NCBI GenBank assembly: GCA_913057785.1
Contig: CAJXPD010000026.1
Span: 1-56,496, forward strand
From: an uncultured Lewinella sp.
Lineage (GTDB): Bacteria > Bacteroidota > Bacteroidia > Chitinophagales > Saprospiraceae
Reading direction: 5' to 3'
DNA: 56,496 nucleotides
Shown here: in pieces, positions 9,685 to 19,582 of the stretch
Layout of the letters: each line of letters opens with the position of its first letter
How positions within the stretch are numbered: position 1 is the stretch's first letter
Notes under the pieces: model-generated
Seen by the model: only the letters and a program-made list of their open reading frames with translations
What the model was told of the DNA's origin: nothing
Database searches by the model: none
Made by a program: the position numbers and the translations under genes

Positions 9685-10872
9685 ATGCAAAAGAAGATAA
9701 TCACCACTCTGTTATTTATTTCCCTATTCATCATTGCAGCCCCTAGCCAATCCGTAGTGGAGCGTCCAATTGTCTGGCAAGTTCCTGAGATGAACCTTAT
9801 ACAACAGGAAGGTTACGTTATCAAGCAGCAAAACGATACCCTATCATTCACTTGCTACTACCCTATCAACTATCAAGAGGGGCAACAATGGCCAACTGTA
9901 GTTTTTGCCAACGGAGGTATCGAAGATCTTCCTCGTTGGCGTGTTTATCAGGATTGGGCGAAATTGATGGCTACCCAGGGCTTTATTGCCATACTCCATC
10001 ATAGTAATCGGGAAAATCGCTTTGAACGCCTGGGTCAAGTTTTAGATTATTGTCACGAAAATGGAGTCGAGATGGGGGTGGACGGGCAGAAGATAGGTGT
10101 CTGGGCTTGCTCAGGTAATGTTACTGCAGCCTTTCCTCAAATCATGAATGAGCAACGCTCTTATCTCAGAGCCGCCGCCTTATACTATGGTATGCCAAAT
10201 TCGATCCAACACATCAAACAGGATCTGCCCTTGCAAATCGTTCGAGCTGGACTGGACTCTTACAGTTTAAACAGGAAGATCGATGAATTCCTCCAGCGTG
10301 CTTTAAAGGTGGATCTTCCTCTCGATTTTGTCAACTACCTAGAAGGTTATCATGGATTCGACATTTTAAATGACACCCCACGATCACGGCAGATTATGCA
10401 ACAGACAGTTGCATTTTTCAACCTGCATCTATCTGAAGAGCCGAAGCTTCGAGAAGAGATACTCACAGGAACTACCTTTTATGAAATGGTCATTCGAGGA
10501 GACTGGGACCGTGCTACTACTCAGATGAAAACTATTCTGGCCAATGACAAAGCAGCTGGTCGTCCATTTCGAGGCTATTATAGAGTGGCCGATGAGACTA
10601 ACCTTAATTGGATAGGTTATCATTTGATGCGGGAAGGGCTCAATAAAGAAGCCATATTTGTCATGCAACTCAATCATACTTTATTTCCTGAATCTCCCAA
10701 CACTTATGACAGCTTAGCAGATGCTTACGAAGCCAACGAACAGCCGACAAAAGCTGTAGAATGGGCTAGGAAAACACTCCAATTTATTCGCAATAAACAG
10801 GATATCTCCGAAAGGCAAAGAAACCTTTTACTGGAAAGCGCCAACGACAAGATCAAGCGCTTAGGAAAATAA
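9685..10872 (+). CDS. Secreted alpha/beta hydrolase with TPR-like tail
   Basis: From ATG 9685 the protein starts with a signal peptide cleaved near residue 23 (PSQS), so I reject the upstream ATG. The body looks like a dienelactone-hydrolase-type alpha/beta fold: a strand VVFANGG, then ACSGN with the candidate nucleophile Ser143, and EGYHGFD with a candidate catalytic His. The last 130 residues contain TPR-like helices (PNTYDSLADAYEANEQ). 395 aa. Substrate unknown. It follows the AraC regulator closely and may be controlled by it. Confidence 0.75.
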   Translation: MQKKIITTLLFISLFIIAAPSQSVVERPIVWQVPEMNLIQQEGYVIKQQNDTLSFTCYYPINYQEGQQWPTVVFANGGIEDLPRWRVYQDWAKLMATQGFIAILHHSNRENRFERLGQVLDYCHENGVEMGVDGQKIGVWACSGNVTAAFPQIMNEQRSYLRAAALYYGMPNSIQHIKQDLPLQIVRAGLDSYSLNRKIDEFLQRALKVDLPLDFVNYLEGYHGFDILNDTPRSRQIMQQTVAFFNLHLSEEPKLREEILTGTTFYEMVIRGDWDRATTQMKTILANDKAAGRPFRGYYRVADETNLNWIGYHLMREGLNKEAIFVMQLNHTLFPESPNTYDSLADAYEANEQPTKAVEWARKTLQFIRNKQDISERQRNLLLESANDKIKRLGK

Positions 10873-10894
10873 CAGTAGTATTAGTTGTTAGATT

Positions 10895-10926
10895 GGGAGA
10901 TCAAATCTAGATGGGTCTGATCTCCC
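10895..10926. terminator. Intergenic hairpin, possible terminator
   Basis: Nine-base arms GGGAGATCA (10895-10903) and TGATCTCCC (10918-10926), 22 bases after the hydrolase stop codon. There is no clear T-run, so the role is uncertain. Confidence 0.35.
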
Positions 10927-11040
10927 CATTCTCTCCAGAATCCTTGGTCGAATAATAAAACAAGTCCCTCGAAAAAACGGGAAGAAGTAAAGGGAAACAT
11001 ATATTTATAGTGATAACACGTTGACCCTAAAATTCCTGTT

Positions 11041-13809
11041 ATGAGAAACGCTCTTTCTAACATCATCAGGTACTATCGGTCTTGCTATCAGGCTGACTAT
11101 CGAGCCGTTCATCTTTTGAATTTCTTTAGCAACAAGGTGAGTCATGCTCTTTTCCTTGAAACAGCAGAATTATTAGAAGGTAAGCACTTACAATTTCCAG
11201 TACCTACCGAATGGGGAACAAAGGTTGCTTCATATCTACAATTACATGCCAAAGAGAAAACCTTATACACCGGTGCATTCTTTTTGGTTGGTCGAACACA
11301 ATTACTAGGAAAAAGGCGGGAGGTAGCTGCACCTCTTTACTTATATCCCACTCAACTGGAAGTAGAGGGTGAAGTTTATTACGTAAGTATTAATGCTGGA
11401 CAAGCCATTATCAACCCTGCTTTTGTGGACGTATTGAAGGATTTGGAAGAAGGTAATCAAGGGGTGTATGAGATACTAGTACAAGATCTTCCCATCGGTT
11501 TCATTGATTTTGATGAATTGCATCAAATAGAGGAGACACTCAATAAATACTTCCCCCAATTGTCGCTAGAGGCTGCCCTGCAATACCCTCAATTGATTTC
11601 AGGAGAGACCTTAAAAGCACGCGTTAAAAAACAAAAAAAGGATTTTCAGGTACTTCCTGCTCTAGGCATAGGTATGCTGGATAAAGCTAGTGGTTCTCTA
11701 GGTATCTTAAATGAGTTACAGGACATGGCAGAGGCAGGAGATTACTCCGCCCCACTAAAGAGTTGTTTTGAAAGAGAAGCGCACCCAATTACCCACATTC
11801 CTTCATACCCGATCCAGTTACCCGTAACCTTAAGTGCCAGTCAAGAAAACATTATTCGTGATGTTCCTCATAATAACTTGAGTCTAATCATAGGCCCTCC
11901 TGGAACAGGTAAATCCTTTACTATAGCCGCCTTAGCAGCGGACCGTCTAAGCCAAGGACAGTCGGTATTGATTGCTTCCAAAAATCTGCAAGCTGTAAAT
12001 GTAGTAGCTGATAAGATTGAACAGGAAATGGGATTGAAAGGTGTGGTGGTGAGAGCGGGGAGAAAAGATTACAGAAAACATCTTCGGAAACGACTCCAAG
12101 ACTGGCTGCACGGCTTTGGAGTGAACAAGTATTTTTCTTGGGATATCCGGCGAAAGCAAGGAGAAGTGAAACAGCATGCCCGCCAAATTACTAAGCTAGA
12201 GCAGATGCTTAGCCTCAGAGAGGAATATGAACGCAAGCACGGGCAGCAGATTCTGACGGGCCAAAGTAATTGGTGGACGAGATGGAATCTATACTTTTTG
12301 AAACGCAGGTTGGCTGGTATTCTCCCGATGTGGGATTTGTGGCTCAAATTGGAGAACAGATTGCAGTATCTGCATCAACACAGCCGCGAATTGCTTGAAA
12401 TGTACTTCCATTTGCATCTTTTCAATGCGCTGACTACACACAGGCAAGATCTGCAGATTTTCTTACAAGCATTGAAATCGAAGACAGGCCAGCAAAAGGA
12501 AAACCTATTCCGAGAAGTAAACTTCCGAAGGGTTTTAGAAGCTTTGCCCATCTGGGTGGTGAATACGGCAGATGTAAATAGGGTGCTCCCATTGCAAAAG
12601 GAACTGTTCGATCTAGTTATAATAGATGAAGCCAGTCAGTGTGATATCGCTAGCGCACTCCCTCTATTACAGCGCGCCAAACGTGCCGTAATTGTCGGAG
12701 ATCCAAAGCAGTTACGACATATATCCTTCCTATCTAGAGCCAGGCAATCCCAAATGGCCAACCAGCTCGAGATCGGACATCTACCCGAAGGTCAGCTGGC
12801 CTACCGCGATAAAAGTTTGCTGGATCTAGTTTCTGATGGGATAACGCATCAAGGGCAAGTCTTTTTGCTGGATGAGCATTTTAGGAGCTTACCAGAAATC
12901 ATTGCCTTTAGTAATCGACATTTCTACGAAAAGCAGCTAAAGATAATGACCGCCACTCCTGAAACACTTCAGGAGAAAGCAGTCTTCCTTCACCATACCG
13001 ATGGCCAAAGAGCTCAGCAAGGCTACAATCCGCAAGAAGCGGAAGAAGTCTTGGCTTTCCTCCAACTCCTGGCCGAGCAGGAAGCACCTTTAGCTCCTGA
13101 ACTGTGTCAAACCGTTGGGATAATCTCGCCTTTCCGGGATCAAGTAAATTATCTGAGAAAGATTGTCTCCGAACATACCACCGACACACAGCTGTCCAGA
13201 CACAAAGTCCTTGTGGGCACTCCTTTTGAGTTTCAGGGAGAGGAGCGGGATATCATCTTGCTTTCGTTCGCTTTGGATTCGACCGCCAATGCCGGGGTTT
13301 ATCGTTATTTGGATCGAGAAGATGTTTTCAATGTTGCCATTACTCGGGCTCGCACGGCACAGCATATCTTTTTATCAGTTGATCCTTCGAAAATCCCTCA
13401 CCAACACCTATTGGGTAAATATGTAGGTTTTATCAATGCACAGGAGAATAAATATGTTGACAACCAGCGTATTCCCCCTGAGGATCACTTCATGGAAGAG
13501 GTAATCCTATTGTTGAAGGATTGGGGCATTGAAGCCATCTATAAGAACTACTTGATTGCAGGAGTTGAAATAGACCTCGTGGTAGTACATGAAGGACGAA
13601 CCTATTGCATAGACCTGGTAGGATACCCAGGTTATTATGAGCGGGCTTTACCCATAACTCGGTGGAAAATGCTAGATCGGGTTGGTCTCAAGACGTTTGC
13701 CATGCCGTTTAGCCATTGGCAGTTTGAGCGGGAAGTCTGTTCGCAGGCTTTGGCTGACTTCCTTAGTATTAAACATGCTCCCGTCGAGCTAGCTTTAGGT
13801 GAAAATTAG
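11041..13809 (+). CDS. SF1 UPF1-like helicase with C-terminal nuclease-like domain
   Basis: A 922-aa helicase of the Dna2/Nam7/UPF1 group (AAA_11 plus AAA_12). Walker A is GPPGTGKS at 285-292 and the DEAS box, in LVIIDEASQCD, is near residue 528. It is followed by GDPKQL and the C-terminal motif NVAITRARTAQ. The first 260 residues are a unique N-terminal domain. After the helicase core, about residues 815-900 resemble the short restriction-like endonuclease fused to many bacterial UPF1-like helicases, with GVEIDLVV and YCIDLVG as candidate acidic positions; a full PD-(D/E)xK set is not certain. Such fusions occur in repair and in phage defence. No partner gene is adjacent. Confidence 0.85.
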   Translation: MRNALSNIIRYYRSCYQADYRAVHLLNFFSNKVSHALFLETAELLEGKHLQFPVPTEWGTKVASYLQLHAKEKTLYTGAFFLVGRTQLLGKRREVAAPLYLYPTQLEVEGEVYYVSINAGQAIINPAFVDVLKDLEEGNQGVYEILVQDLPIGFIDFDELHQIEETLNKYFPQLSLEAALQYPQLISGETLKARVKKQKKDFQVLPALGIGMLDKASGSLGILNELQDMAEAGDYSAPLKSCFEREAHPITHIPSYPIQLPVTLSASQENIIRDVPHNNLSLIIGPPGTGKSFTIAALAADRLSQGQSVLIASKNLQAVNVVADKIEQEMGLKGVVVRAGRKDYRKHLRKRLQDWLHGFGVNKYFSWDIRRKQGEVKQHARQITKLEQMLSLREEYERKHGQQILTGQSNWWTRWNLYFLKRRLAGILPMWDLWLKLENRLQYLHQHSRELLEMYFHLHLFNALTTHRQDLQIFLQALKSKTGQQKENLFREVNFRRVLEALPIWVVNTADVNRVLPLQKELFDLVIIDEASQCDIASALPLLQRAKRAVIVGDPKQLRHISFLSRARQSQMANQLEIGHLPEGQLAYRDKSLLDLVSDGITHQGQVFLLDEHFRSLPEIIAFSNRHFYEKQLKIMTATPETLQEKAVFLHHTDGQRAQQGYNPQEAEEVLAFLQLLAEQEAPLAPELCQTVGIISPFRDQVNYLRKIVSEHTTDTQLSRHKVLVGTPFEFQGEERDIILLSFALDSTANAGVYRYLDREDVFNVAITRARTAQHIFLSVDPSKIPHQHLLGKYVGFINAQENKYVDNQRIPPEDHFMEEVILLLKDWGIEAIYKNYLIAGVEIDLVVVHEGRTYCIDLVGYPGYYERALPITRWKMLDRVGLKTFAMPFSHWQFEREVCSQALADFLSIKHAPVELALGEN

Positions 13810-13810
13810 A

Positions 13811-14905
13811 TCAGTGAATGGAGAGCAGGAGGGTATGGTAGGGCTTGGAGATATCTTGTTGCTCCTGAGCTTGGAGATCTACATCAAAATTCCTATTCAA
13901 GTTATTGCCAGCCAGGTCTTCTAAGGTTGAATCAATCATTATTTTATAGTCCCCGGTCTGCCATGGATGATTGGGATGGAAATGCCATGTTGCTTGCTTT
14001 GAGCCAATTTGAATCTGCCCTTTAATTTGTTGATCCTCCTGATTCCAAACGGTAATAGCTCTTTGCAATAGGGCATAATCTAGGGCTTCGCCAAATTGCA
14101 AAACTAATGCCTCTTTACTTCCCGCTTTAGGCTGGATCAACTTCCAGGCCTCTGGCTTTGGCCTTTCCCTATCCGCTTCACCTACTCTAATCGAGAGGAG
14201 AAAGTCACGGGCCAGCGGGTTCCCATGGATGTCTTTCCAATTCTTATCCACTACTAAAGTGTATTCTTTCCCGGCTACCAAAGGCGCACCCAGCAATTGA
14301 TTCGGGACTAAATCCCGTTTGACTCGCCCCGGATCCAACCAAAGGGTAAGACGAGTTCTGTCTTCATTCCACAATTCTGGTTCTAGCTCCAAGAAAGGTA
14401 GTATTAATGTATCTCCCTGCGCATTCCCCCATTGTAAATGTTGGTAGCTATTCCCAACACTCATCGGAGCGGAAAAATGGAGATACATCTTTAGCAAGTT
14501 CTCTGGAACCACATCCAGCTTGGGATAGATAGCTACTAATTTTGTTGTTGGATAAACTGGTTTTGGTATTTCGAATCTCAACAAAGGAACCCCCGGATAA
14601 AATGCAACGTATTCCTTCCCTTCTGTAAATGGAAAAACAGGAGAAAAAATCCAGCTTTGATCCCCCACCGGCTTCTTTCTGCCGGCAATAGATTGACCTT
14701 CTTCATGCCGCTGCGCCCACTCCACAGTCGTAAATACAAGAAAACTTCCTGGCTCATAGGTCTGTTCCTTCAGCAGATGCAATTGTACAGCCCACTCGCT
14801 TTAACCTTCTTTCGGAACCAAGGTAAGCTCAGGCTTTTGGCCAAACAAGGAGCTCCCGCTCGCCATCGCAATAAAACAGCAAAAAATTAGAAGGTAATTT
14901 CGCAT
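13811..14905 (-). pseudogene. Secreted Ig-like-domain protein split by an in-frame stop
   Basis: The open part (13811-14782, 323 aa) has two bacterial Ig-like repeats of the SbsA/Big_5 type; the stretches LLKMYLHFSAPMSVGNSYQH and EALVLQFGEALDYALLQRAI each begin such a domain. It has no signal peptide of its own. In the same frame, 34 codons upstream, lies ATG 14905 with a good signal peptide (MRNYLLIFCCFIAMASG), but a TAA at 14801-14803 interrupts the frame between GQKPELTLVPKEG and SEWAVQLHLLKEQ. The simplest view is a recent nonsense mutation or a sequencing error. Translation restart at an internal TTG (14782) would give a cytoplasmic product. Confidence 0.75.
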
Positions 14906-14938
14906 TGAACCCGGGATTAGCAAAGAAGGGGAAGTGAC

Positions 14939-14968
14939 CTCGTAGGCTCTCCTTAGAAAGCCTACGAG
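14939..14968 (-). terminator. Hairpin after the propeller-like gene
   Basis: Ten-base perfect arms CTCGTAGGCT (14939-14948) and AGCCTACGAG (14959-14968), 19 bases past the stop of the minus-strand gene ending at 14987. No strong T-run. Confidence 0.45.
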
Positions 14969-14986
14969 ATCAACTTACGTTGAAAT

Positions 14987-16099
14987 TTATAGTCGATTCT
15001 TATTGGTCGTGAACATGGCCAAATCTCCATTGGAACGACGTTGTAGCATTAAGACGCCATCCCCGTATTTGTCCATCTGTAAGACATTTACGTAGGGCAA
15101 CGAAATATAATCTACTCCTGCTGTCATAGAATTACCTTTAACCGGCTCTGTCAAGAAGTCCTTATAGGCTGCTACTTCATCAACAGCAATTTTCATGACT
15201 GGTCGAGAAGTATTGTTCATCAAGAAATAGGAGGCTCCGTCCTTTTCAATGTGGATGATATCCAAGGGGGTATTTCGATTGCCCAATTCTGCCACGGTAC
15301 GTCCCTTGGTATGTTTGCCAGCTTTGACTTCGCTCATCGGGAATATGACCAGAGGTGTGCAGGTATAGCTAGCCACAATGTGTGGTTCTCCGTTAAGGCT
15401 AAATGGCATGAAGGTCTTGATAGGGGCATAGGTCTCATATCTTCCATGAGCCGCGTGATAGATCTCTACGGAAGCATGCATTTGCTTGGCTTTGAATGGG
15501 AAGGGAATACTGCGGAAAGTGGAGCTAAACTCCTCATTGGAAAGGCCACTTACCATTAGCTTACCATCATGATAGGCGACATCTGAAACCGCCCATCTGC
15601 GCAAAGTTCTCCCCCTTCGATCTTTGGCATCCGCCTCCACGGCATTGGCCAAATCCACTTTGGAATGGCTGACCTGGTCCATTGGCATTACCTCCATACT
15701 TTCACCATCGGTCTTAATCAGCATCGGGCTTCCATTGCTGTGTCGAACAGCCAAGTAGATATTATTTGAGAGCGGATTAACTGCCATATCGATGATCTGC
15801 ACATCGGCTACATCAGCACCAAGCAAGGCTGCTATCTTTTCATCTACCTTATTCATATTAACATTACCAGCTTCACCACTTTCAGCTGTATCTTTCGTGT
15901 CAATAGCAACTACGTTTGCCTTTTGAGCATCGCCAATGAACAAGATTCCGGCAGGACCAAAAGCAAGTGCGTTGATGCTCTCAATATCGGGATCACCAAC
16001 AACAAAATCTTTAGTTAGGTCTTCTCCTTCATTGTTGGCATGGACATTCGTCAGCGCAACCAAGCCTACAAATAGGATCAATAAATAGAAGTTCTTCAT
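14987..16099 (-). CDS. Secreted protein, possible beta-propeller
   Basis: ATG 16099 gives a signal peptide (MKNFYLLILFVGLVALTNVHA); a longer upstream start is unlikely. The mature protein (about 350 aa) contains repeated strand-turn units such as ALAFGPAGILFIGDA and DMAVNPLSNNIYLAV, which resemble beta-propeller blades of the NHL/WD type. I see no catalytic motif. The function is unknown; export to periplasm or surface is likely. Confidence 0.7.
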   Translation of the reverse strand: MKNFYLLILFVGLVALTNVHANNEGEDLTKDFVVGDPDIESINALAFGPAGILFIGDAQKANVVAIDTKDTAESGEAGNVNMNKVDEKIAALLGADVADVQIIDMAVNPLSNNIYLAVRHSNGSPMLIKTDGESMEVMPMDQVSHSKVDLANAVEADAKDRRGRTLRRWAVSDVAYHDGKLMVSGLSNEEFSSTFRSIPFPFKAKQMHASVEIYHAAHGRYETYAPIKTFMPFSLNGEPHIVASYTCTPLVIFPMSEVKAGKHTKGRTVAELGNRNTPLDIIHIEKDGASYFLMNNTSRPVMKIAVDEVAAYKDFLTEPVKGNSMTAGVDYISLPYVNVLQMDKYGDGVLMLQRRSNGDLAMFTTNKNRL

Positions 16100-16232
16100 G
16101 ACTAGGATATTTAATGTATGTGACCCTGCCTCATCAAAGAAGGCAGGAGAATAATTACAAAACATCAACAGCCCTCTGAAGAAAGGGTTCTTCAGAAAAC
16201 ACCTATTTTAAACCTATTTGTAGATTAAGAAA

Positions 16233-17663
16233 CTATTGATCCGCCTTCAAGAGTTTTCGGATCTTCGAGTTTGGGTTGAATTCGTAACTCATCCCCGCAT
16301 TATCCTTGACAACCGTCCCTTCTTTATCCACAAGGATAAATAACGGCCCGTAGTCATCCGTACGTAACACAAACTTTCGAGTCATTTCATCTGTGATATC
16401 TAGCATGTAGTGATTAAGGTAATCTAGATCTCTCTGTTGTTTTTTCAACACCTGCAGCCAAACATTGGGGTTCTTGGCAGTATAAATTAGTTGAAACTGA
16501 ACCAAAGAATCCTCTCTAACCTTCTTGCCAAAGAGACGGAAATAAGTACTCAGTTCTTTCTCCGTATTCTCATCATTCTTCCATAAACACAAGTATTGGA
16601 TTTGGCCTTTAAAATCGCTCAGGTTCTTTCTGTTGCCTGATTGATCCAACAACTTTAAATCGGGCATCGGCAGTCCATCTAATTTCATGGACTTTATCTT
16701 ATGAATCTGAATGAGTGCATCCTTAAGAAACTGGGGAGCGTCACTCTTCAAAAAGTCCTCATATTCATACGCTGCATAAAGAAAATCGGCTTTCAAAAGC
16801 TCCTTTAAGATGGCGTACTTAGTATAGTGCTCCGAAATTCCACTCAAGTTTTCGCCAGCAATTTTATATCGATCTGCAAATTGCTGCAACTGTTCCTCAA
16901 TGAATGAACCGTAAGACCCTGTATTCTTGAAATTAACCCAATTTAGAAGAGCACTTTGATAACTTGAACTGGTAATAGCCTCATCATGTGCCAGCGTAAG
17001 TCCTTTCAAGTAGGAGGAATATTCCGTTGGCATTTTTACGAACTTCAATTCAATCAGCGAACGATATTGATTGTGAAAAATCAACAGCCAGTCGGCTTGT
17101 TTATAGCTTATTTGATTATCCATGAAGCTCCTGAATTCATCGGATAAAGGCTTTTTGCTTCGCTCTACATATTGCTCAAAGAATCCTTGCTTCATCTTGG
17201 TCAATTTCTGCACAGCCTCCCAGTATGCTATACCATTTTTTCGTTGCAAGGCTCTCTCTAAATCTCCAAAAGCCAATTTTTTCTCGAACAAAGAGTACTG
17301 AAAGAGAAAGGTATTATTAGCACTACCCTTTCCTTCATATTTTACCGCCAATCGATCATCAATATTCTTAAGCGATATTATAAGGCTATCACTTGGCTCT
17401 AGGTACAAGGGCAAACTCAACATTCCAATCTTCAGCTCGAACTGCTGGCTTGGAGGCAACATCAACTTGAGTTTGAATGTACGGTCATCCTTAACCTGGA
17501 TTACCTTCCTTTCTGGCTCATCCACCGCCGATGCTGCTTTAGTTTCTAGGACTACCTCCTTAATAGCGATCTCATTTAATTGCCCGATAAGAACGACCTC
17601 GTCGTTGGCTCTTAAGGTGAAGATGAAAAGGCTCAATAGCCCCAGTAGAAAAAGTCTTTTCAT
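16233..17663 (-). CDS. Secreted redoxin-like protein without CxxC
   Basis: A 476-aa protein with signal peptide (MKRLFLLGLLSLFIFTLRA). The layout follows the Bacteroidota DUF4369-plus-thioredoxin proteins: a beta-rich N-terminal domain (about 20-120), a long helical middle, and a C-terminal thioredoxin-like fold beginning at LPMPDLKLLDQSGN. The usual active-site CxxC is missing; at that position the sequence reads LCLWKNDEN, so redox activity is doubtful and a binding or scaffold role is more likely. A small GG-leader-like peptide gene lies 144 bases upstream on the same strand. Confidence 0.72.
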   Translation of the reverse strand: MKRLFLLGLLSLFIFTLRANDEVVLIGQLNEIAIKEVVLETKAASAVDEPERKVIQVKDDRTFKLKLMLPPSQQFELKIGMLSLPLYLEPSDSLIISLKNIDDRLAVKYEGKGSANNTFLFQYSLFEKKLAFGDLERALQRKNGIAYWEAVQKLTKMKQGFFEQYVERSKKPLSDEFRSFMDNQISYKQADWLLIFHNQYRSLIELKFVKMPTEYSSYLKGLTLAHDEAITSSSYQSALLNWVNFKNTGSYGSFIEEQLQQFADRYKIAGENLSGISEHYTKYAILKELLKADFLYAAYEYEDFLKSDAPQFLKDALIQIHKIKSMKLDGLPMPDLKLLDQSGNRKNLSDFKGQIQYLCLWKNDENTEKELSTYFRLFGKKVREDSLVQFQLIYTAKNPNVWLQVLKKQQRDLDYLNHYMLDITDEMTRKFVLRTDDYGPLFILVDKEGTVVKDNAGMSYEFNPNSKIRKLLKADQ

Positions 17664-17806
17664 AGCTAAATTTATTCTTAGTCCATGCTCAGGTTTCGGT
17701 CATTGAGCCGAAAATGCTTCATTATTGAACGGTAAACATGAACGTAGATCTAAAGTAGGAAAACTTAGCCGATGTAAATTTTAAGGAAGGGTTAAAGTCC
17801 TTCTTA

Positions 17807-17959
17807 TCAGCCGCCATGGAGTGGATTTTCTCCTTGTTGTGTAGATGCTTCGTAGAGAGGATTGGTATCCGCCTCGCCTCCTGCTTTGAGGGTGGTCGTT
17901 TCTTCTTTGTCCAGTTGCTTCGTGGCGAATTGCGTAAAAGCCCTTGATTTAGTCAGCAT
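17807..17959 (-). CDS. Small peptide with GG-type leader, RiPP-precursor-like
   Basis: A 50-codon frame from ATG 17959 in the otherwise empty 17664-18065 gap. The N-terminal half, with QLDKEETTTLKAGG, resembles the leaders of Bacteroidota ribosomal natural-product precursors, which have a K-E-E-rich helix before a GG site. The tail is Asn/Gln/Gly-rich and ends in HGG. It has no Cys, so it is not a lanthipeptide core. No maturation or export genes are next to it, although the redoxin-like gene downstream is co-directional. The reading is by eye and could be wrong. Confidence 0.45.
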   Translation of the reverse strand: MLTKSRAFTQFATKQLDKEETTTLKAGGEADTNPLYEASTQQGENPLHGG

Positions 17960-18065
17960 AAACGTTTGATTTAAGTGTATTGAATTTATAAAAATTAAGC
18001 GTGGATTTGCTGTACATTAGCATTAAAACGGAAAAACTTCTACGGGTAAATTAAAACGAAGAACC

Positions 18066-19001
18066 ATGCTAAAACAAATCACTCTTGTCCTAGGGTTAGG
18101 CCTGTTGATAGGTTGCGCTCAGCCTACCGAAGACATTTATCTTTTCTCGTACTTCATGAATAACGGGGAGGATGGACTCCACCTCGCCTACAGCGAAAAC
18201 GGATACGATTGGACAGCGCTGAACAACAATGAATCTTTTCTAACTCCCACAGCAGGGAAGGATAAACTCATGCGTGACCCTTGCATTATCAAAGATGAAG
18301 ACGGAATATTTCATATGGTATGGACTGTAAGCTGGAATGAACAAGGCATTGGCTACGCTCACTCCTCAGATTTGATCAACTGGTCTGAACAACAATATAT
18401 CCCGGTAATGGAACATGAACCCGATGCGCGCAATTGCTGGGCACCGGAGTTGTACTACGATAGGGAAGAGGAACTTTATCTCATCTATTGGGCGACTACT
18501 ATACCCGGTCGCTTTCCCGAAACGGATTCAACTGGAGACAATGGCTATAATCACCGGATGTATTACACTACGACTAAGGACTTCAATTCCTTTAGTGAAA
18601 CAAAGTTGCTATACGATCATGGCTTCAATGTCATTGATGCTACGATTCACAAGCTTCCAGATGAGTATATCATGTTCCTAAAGAATGAAATCCGATATCC
18701 AGAACCCGAAAAGAATCTCCGCATAGCTAAGAGTCCGAACTTGTTTGGCCCATATACTCAGGCTTCAGCCCCCATTACTCCAGAAGGTGTTTGGGTTGAG
18801 GGTCCAACGGCTATTCAGTCTGATCAAGGCTGGATGGTCTATTTTGACCGATATACAGAGAAACGTATGGGAGCAATCTCCTCGGCAGATTTAGAGGATT
18901 GGAAAGATATTACAGCGGACTTGAATTTCCCGGAAGGGACTCGACATGGAACGGTGTTTACGGTAAGTAAGAAAATTCTGGATGGGCTGTTGGCAAAGTA
19001 G
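18066..19001 (+). CDS. GH43-like five-bladed propeller lipoprotein
   Basis: A 311-aa lipoprotein (lipobox LIGC, Cys17) with the blade pattern of GH43/GH62-type glycosidases, which act on arabinose- or xylose-containing glycans. Typical elements are LMRDPCIIKDEDGIFHMVWT (catalytic-base type Asp), AHSSDLINWSEQ, CWAPELYYD and WVEGPTAIQSDQGW (acid-type Glu). The protein is probably surface or periplasmic. No SusCD or other polysaccharide-utilisation genes are nearby, so the substrate is open. Confidence 0.82.
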   Translation: MLKQITLVLGLGLLIGCAQPTEDIYLFSYFMNNGEDGLHLAYSENGYDWTALNNNESFLTPTAGKDKLMRDPCIIKDEDGIFHMVWTVSWNEQGIGYAHSSDLINWSEQQYIPVMEHEPDARNCWAPELYYDREEELYLIYWATTIPGRFPETDSTGDNGYNHRMYYTTTKDFNSFSETKLLYDHGFNVIDATIHKLPDEYIMFLKNEIRYPEPEKNLRIAKSPNLFGPYTQASAPITPEGVWVEGPTAIQSDQGWMVYFDRYTEKRMGAISSADLEDWKDITADLNFPEGTRHGTVFTVSKKILDGLLAK

Positions 19002-19016
19002 GATAAAATCAGCCAA

Positions 19017-19063
19017 AACATCCGAAGTTCACCTAGTCGTGTTCTAGGAAAACTTCGGATGTT
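19017..19063. terminator. Two-tier hairpin between convergent genes
   Basis: Thirteen-base perfect arms at 19017-19029 and 19051-19063 enclose a second stem, CCTAG (19032-19036) with CTAGG (19044-19048). It lies between two convergent genes and is probably a bidirectional terminator, though T-runs are short. Confidence 0.6.
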
Positions 19064-19078
19064 CCGACTTTAACTCAG

Positions 19079-19582
19079 TTACTTCCTTCGCTTCATTTTT
19101 ACCCAGAGTTTTAAACCTCCTGATTGCTCTATAACTGATTCCGCTTCATCGTCATTAAGAAAATTAACCTCCTGCTTATTGACTAGCTTACCATCAAAGC
19201 CAAACTGTTCAACCTTTACCGTCTTTTCATCTGGATAGGTCGTTTTCGCGGTACCAGCAGCACTGATAGAATGTGTAGTCCCAGTTGCAAGATCATGAAA
19301 ATGAGTTATGCTATAAACCTGAGGTTCACCATTGGCAACTGTCCTATTGGTCTGGATTATACCTCTTTTGTCGATTGACCAAGCCATACTAACCTCCACC
19401 TTACTGGCTGTACCCATCTGAGCCAGAACTTCAGCAGGTTCCGTTTTATAAGCTTCCATGTCCCAGACACCAATCATTCTAGCCATTGGATGCTCTTGCT
19501 CTTGAGCAATTACACCATTCGTGTAAAGCATAAATACCATTAAAAAAGAAGCGACCGAAAAGAATGTGATTCTACTTTTCAT
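19079..19582 (-). CDS. Small secreted protein, lipocalin-like
   Basis: A 167-aa protein with a signal peptide cleaved near residue 26 (GVIAQ). The remainder begins MARMIGVWDMEAYKTEPAE and alternates short beta strands, the pattern of small lipocalin-like beta barrels found in secreted Bacteroidota proteins. There is no lipobox. The ligand and role are unknown. Confidence 0.6.
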   Translation of the reverse strand: MKSRITFFSVASFLMVFMLYTNGVIAQEQEHPMARMIGVWDMEAYKTEPAEVLAQMGTASKVEVSMAWSIDKRGIIQTNRTVANGEPQVYSITHFHDLATGTTHSISAAGTAKTTYPDEKTVKVEQFGFDGKLVNKQEVNFLNDDEAESVIEQSGGLKLWVKMKRRK

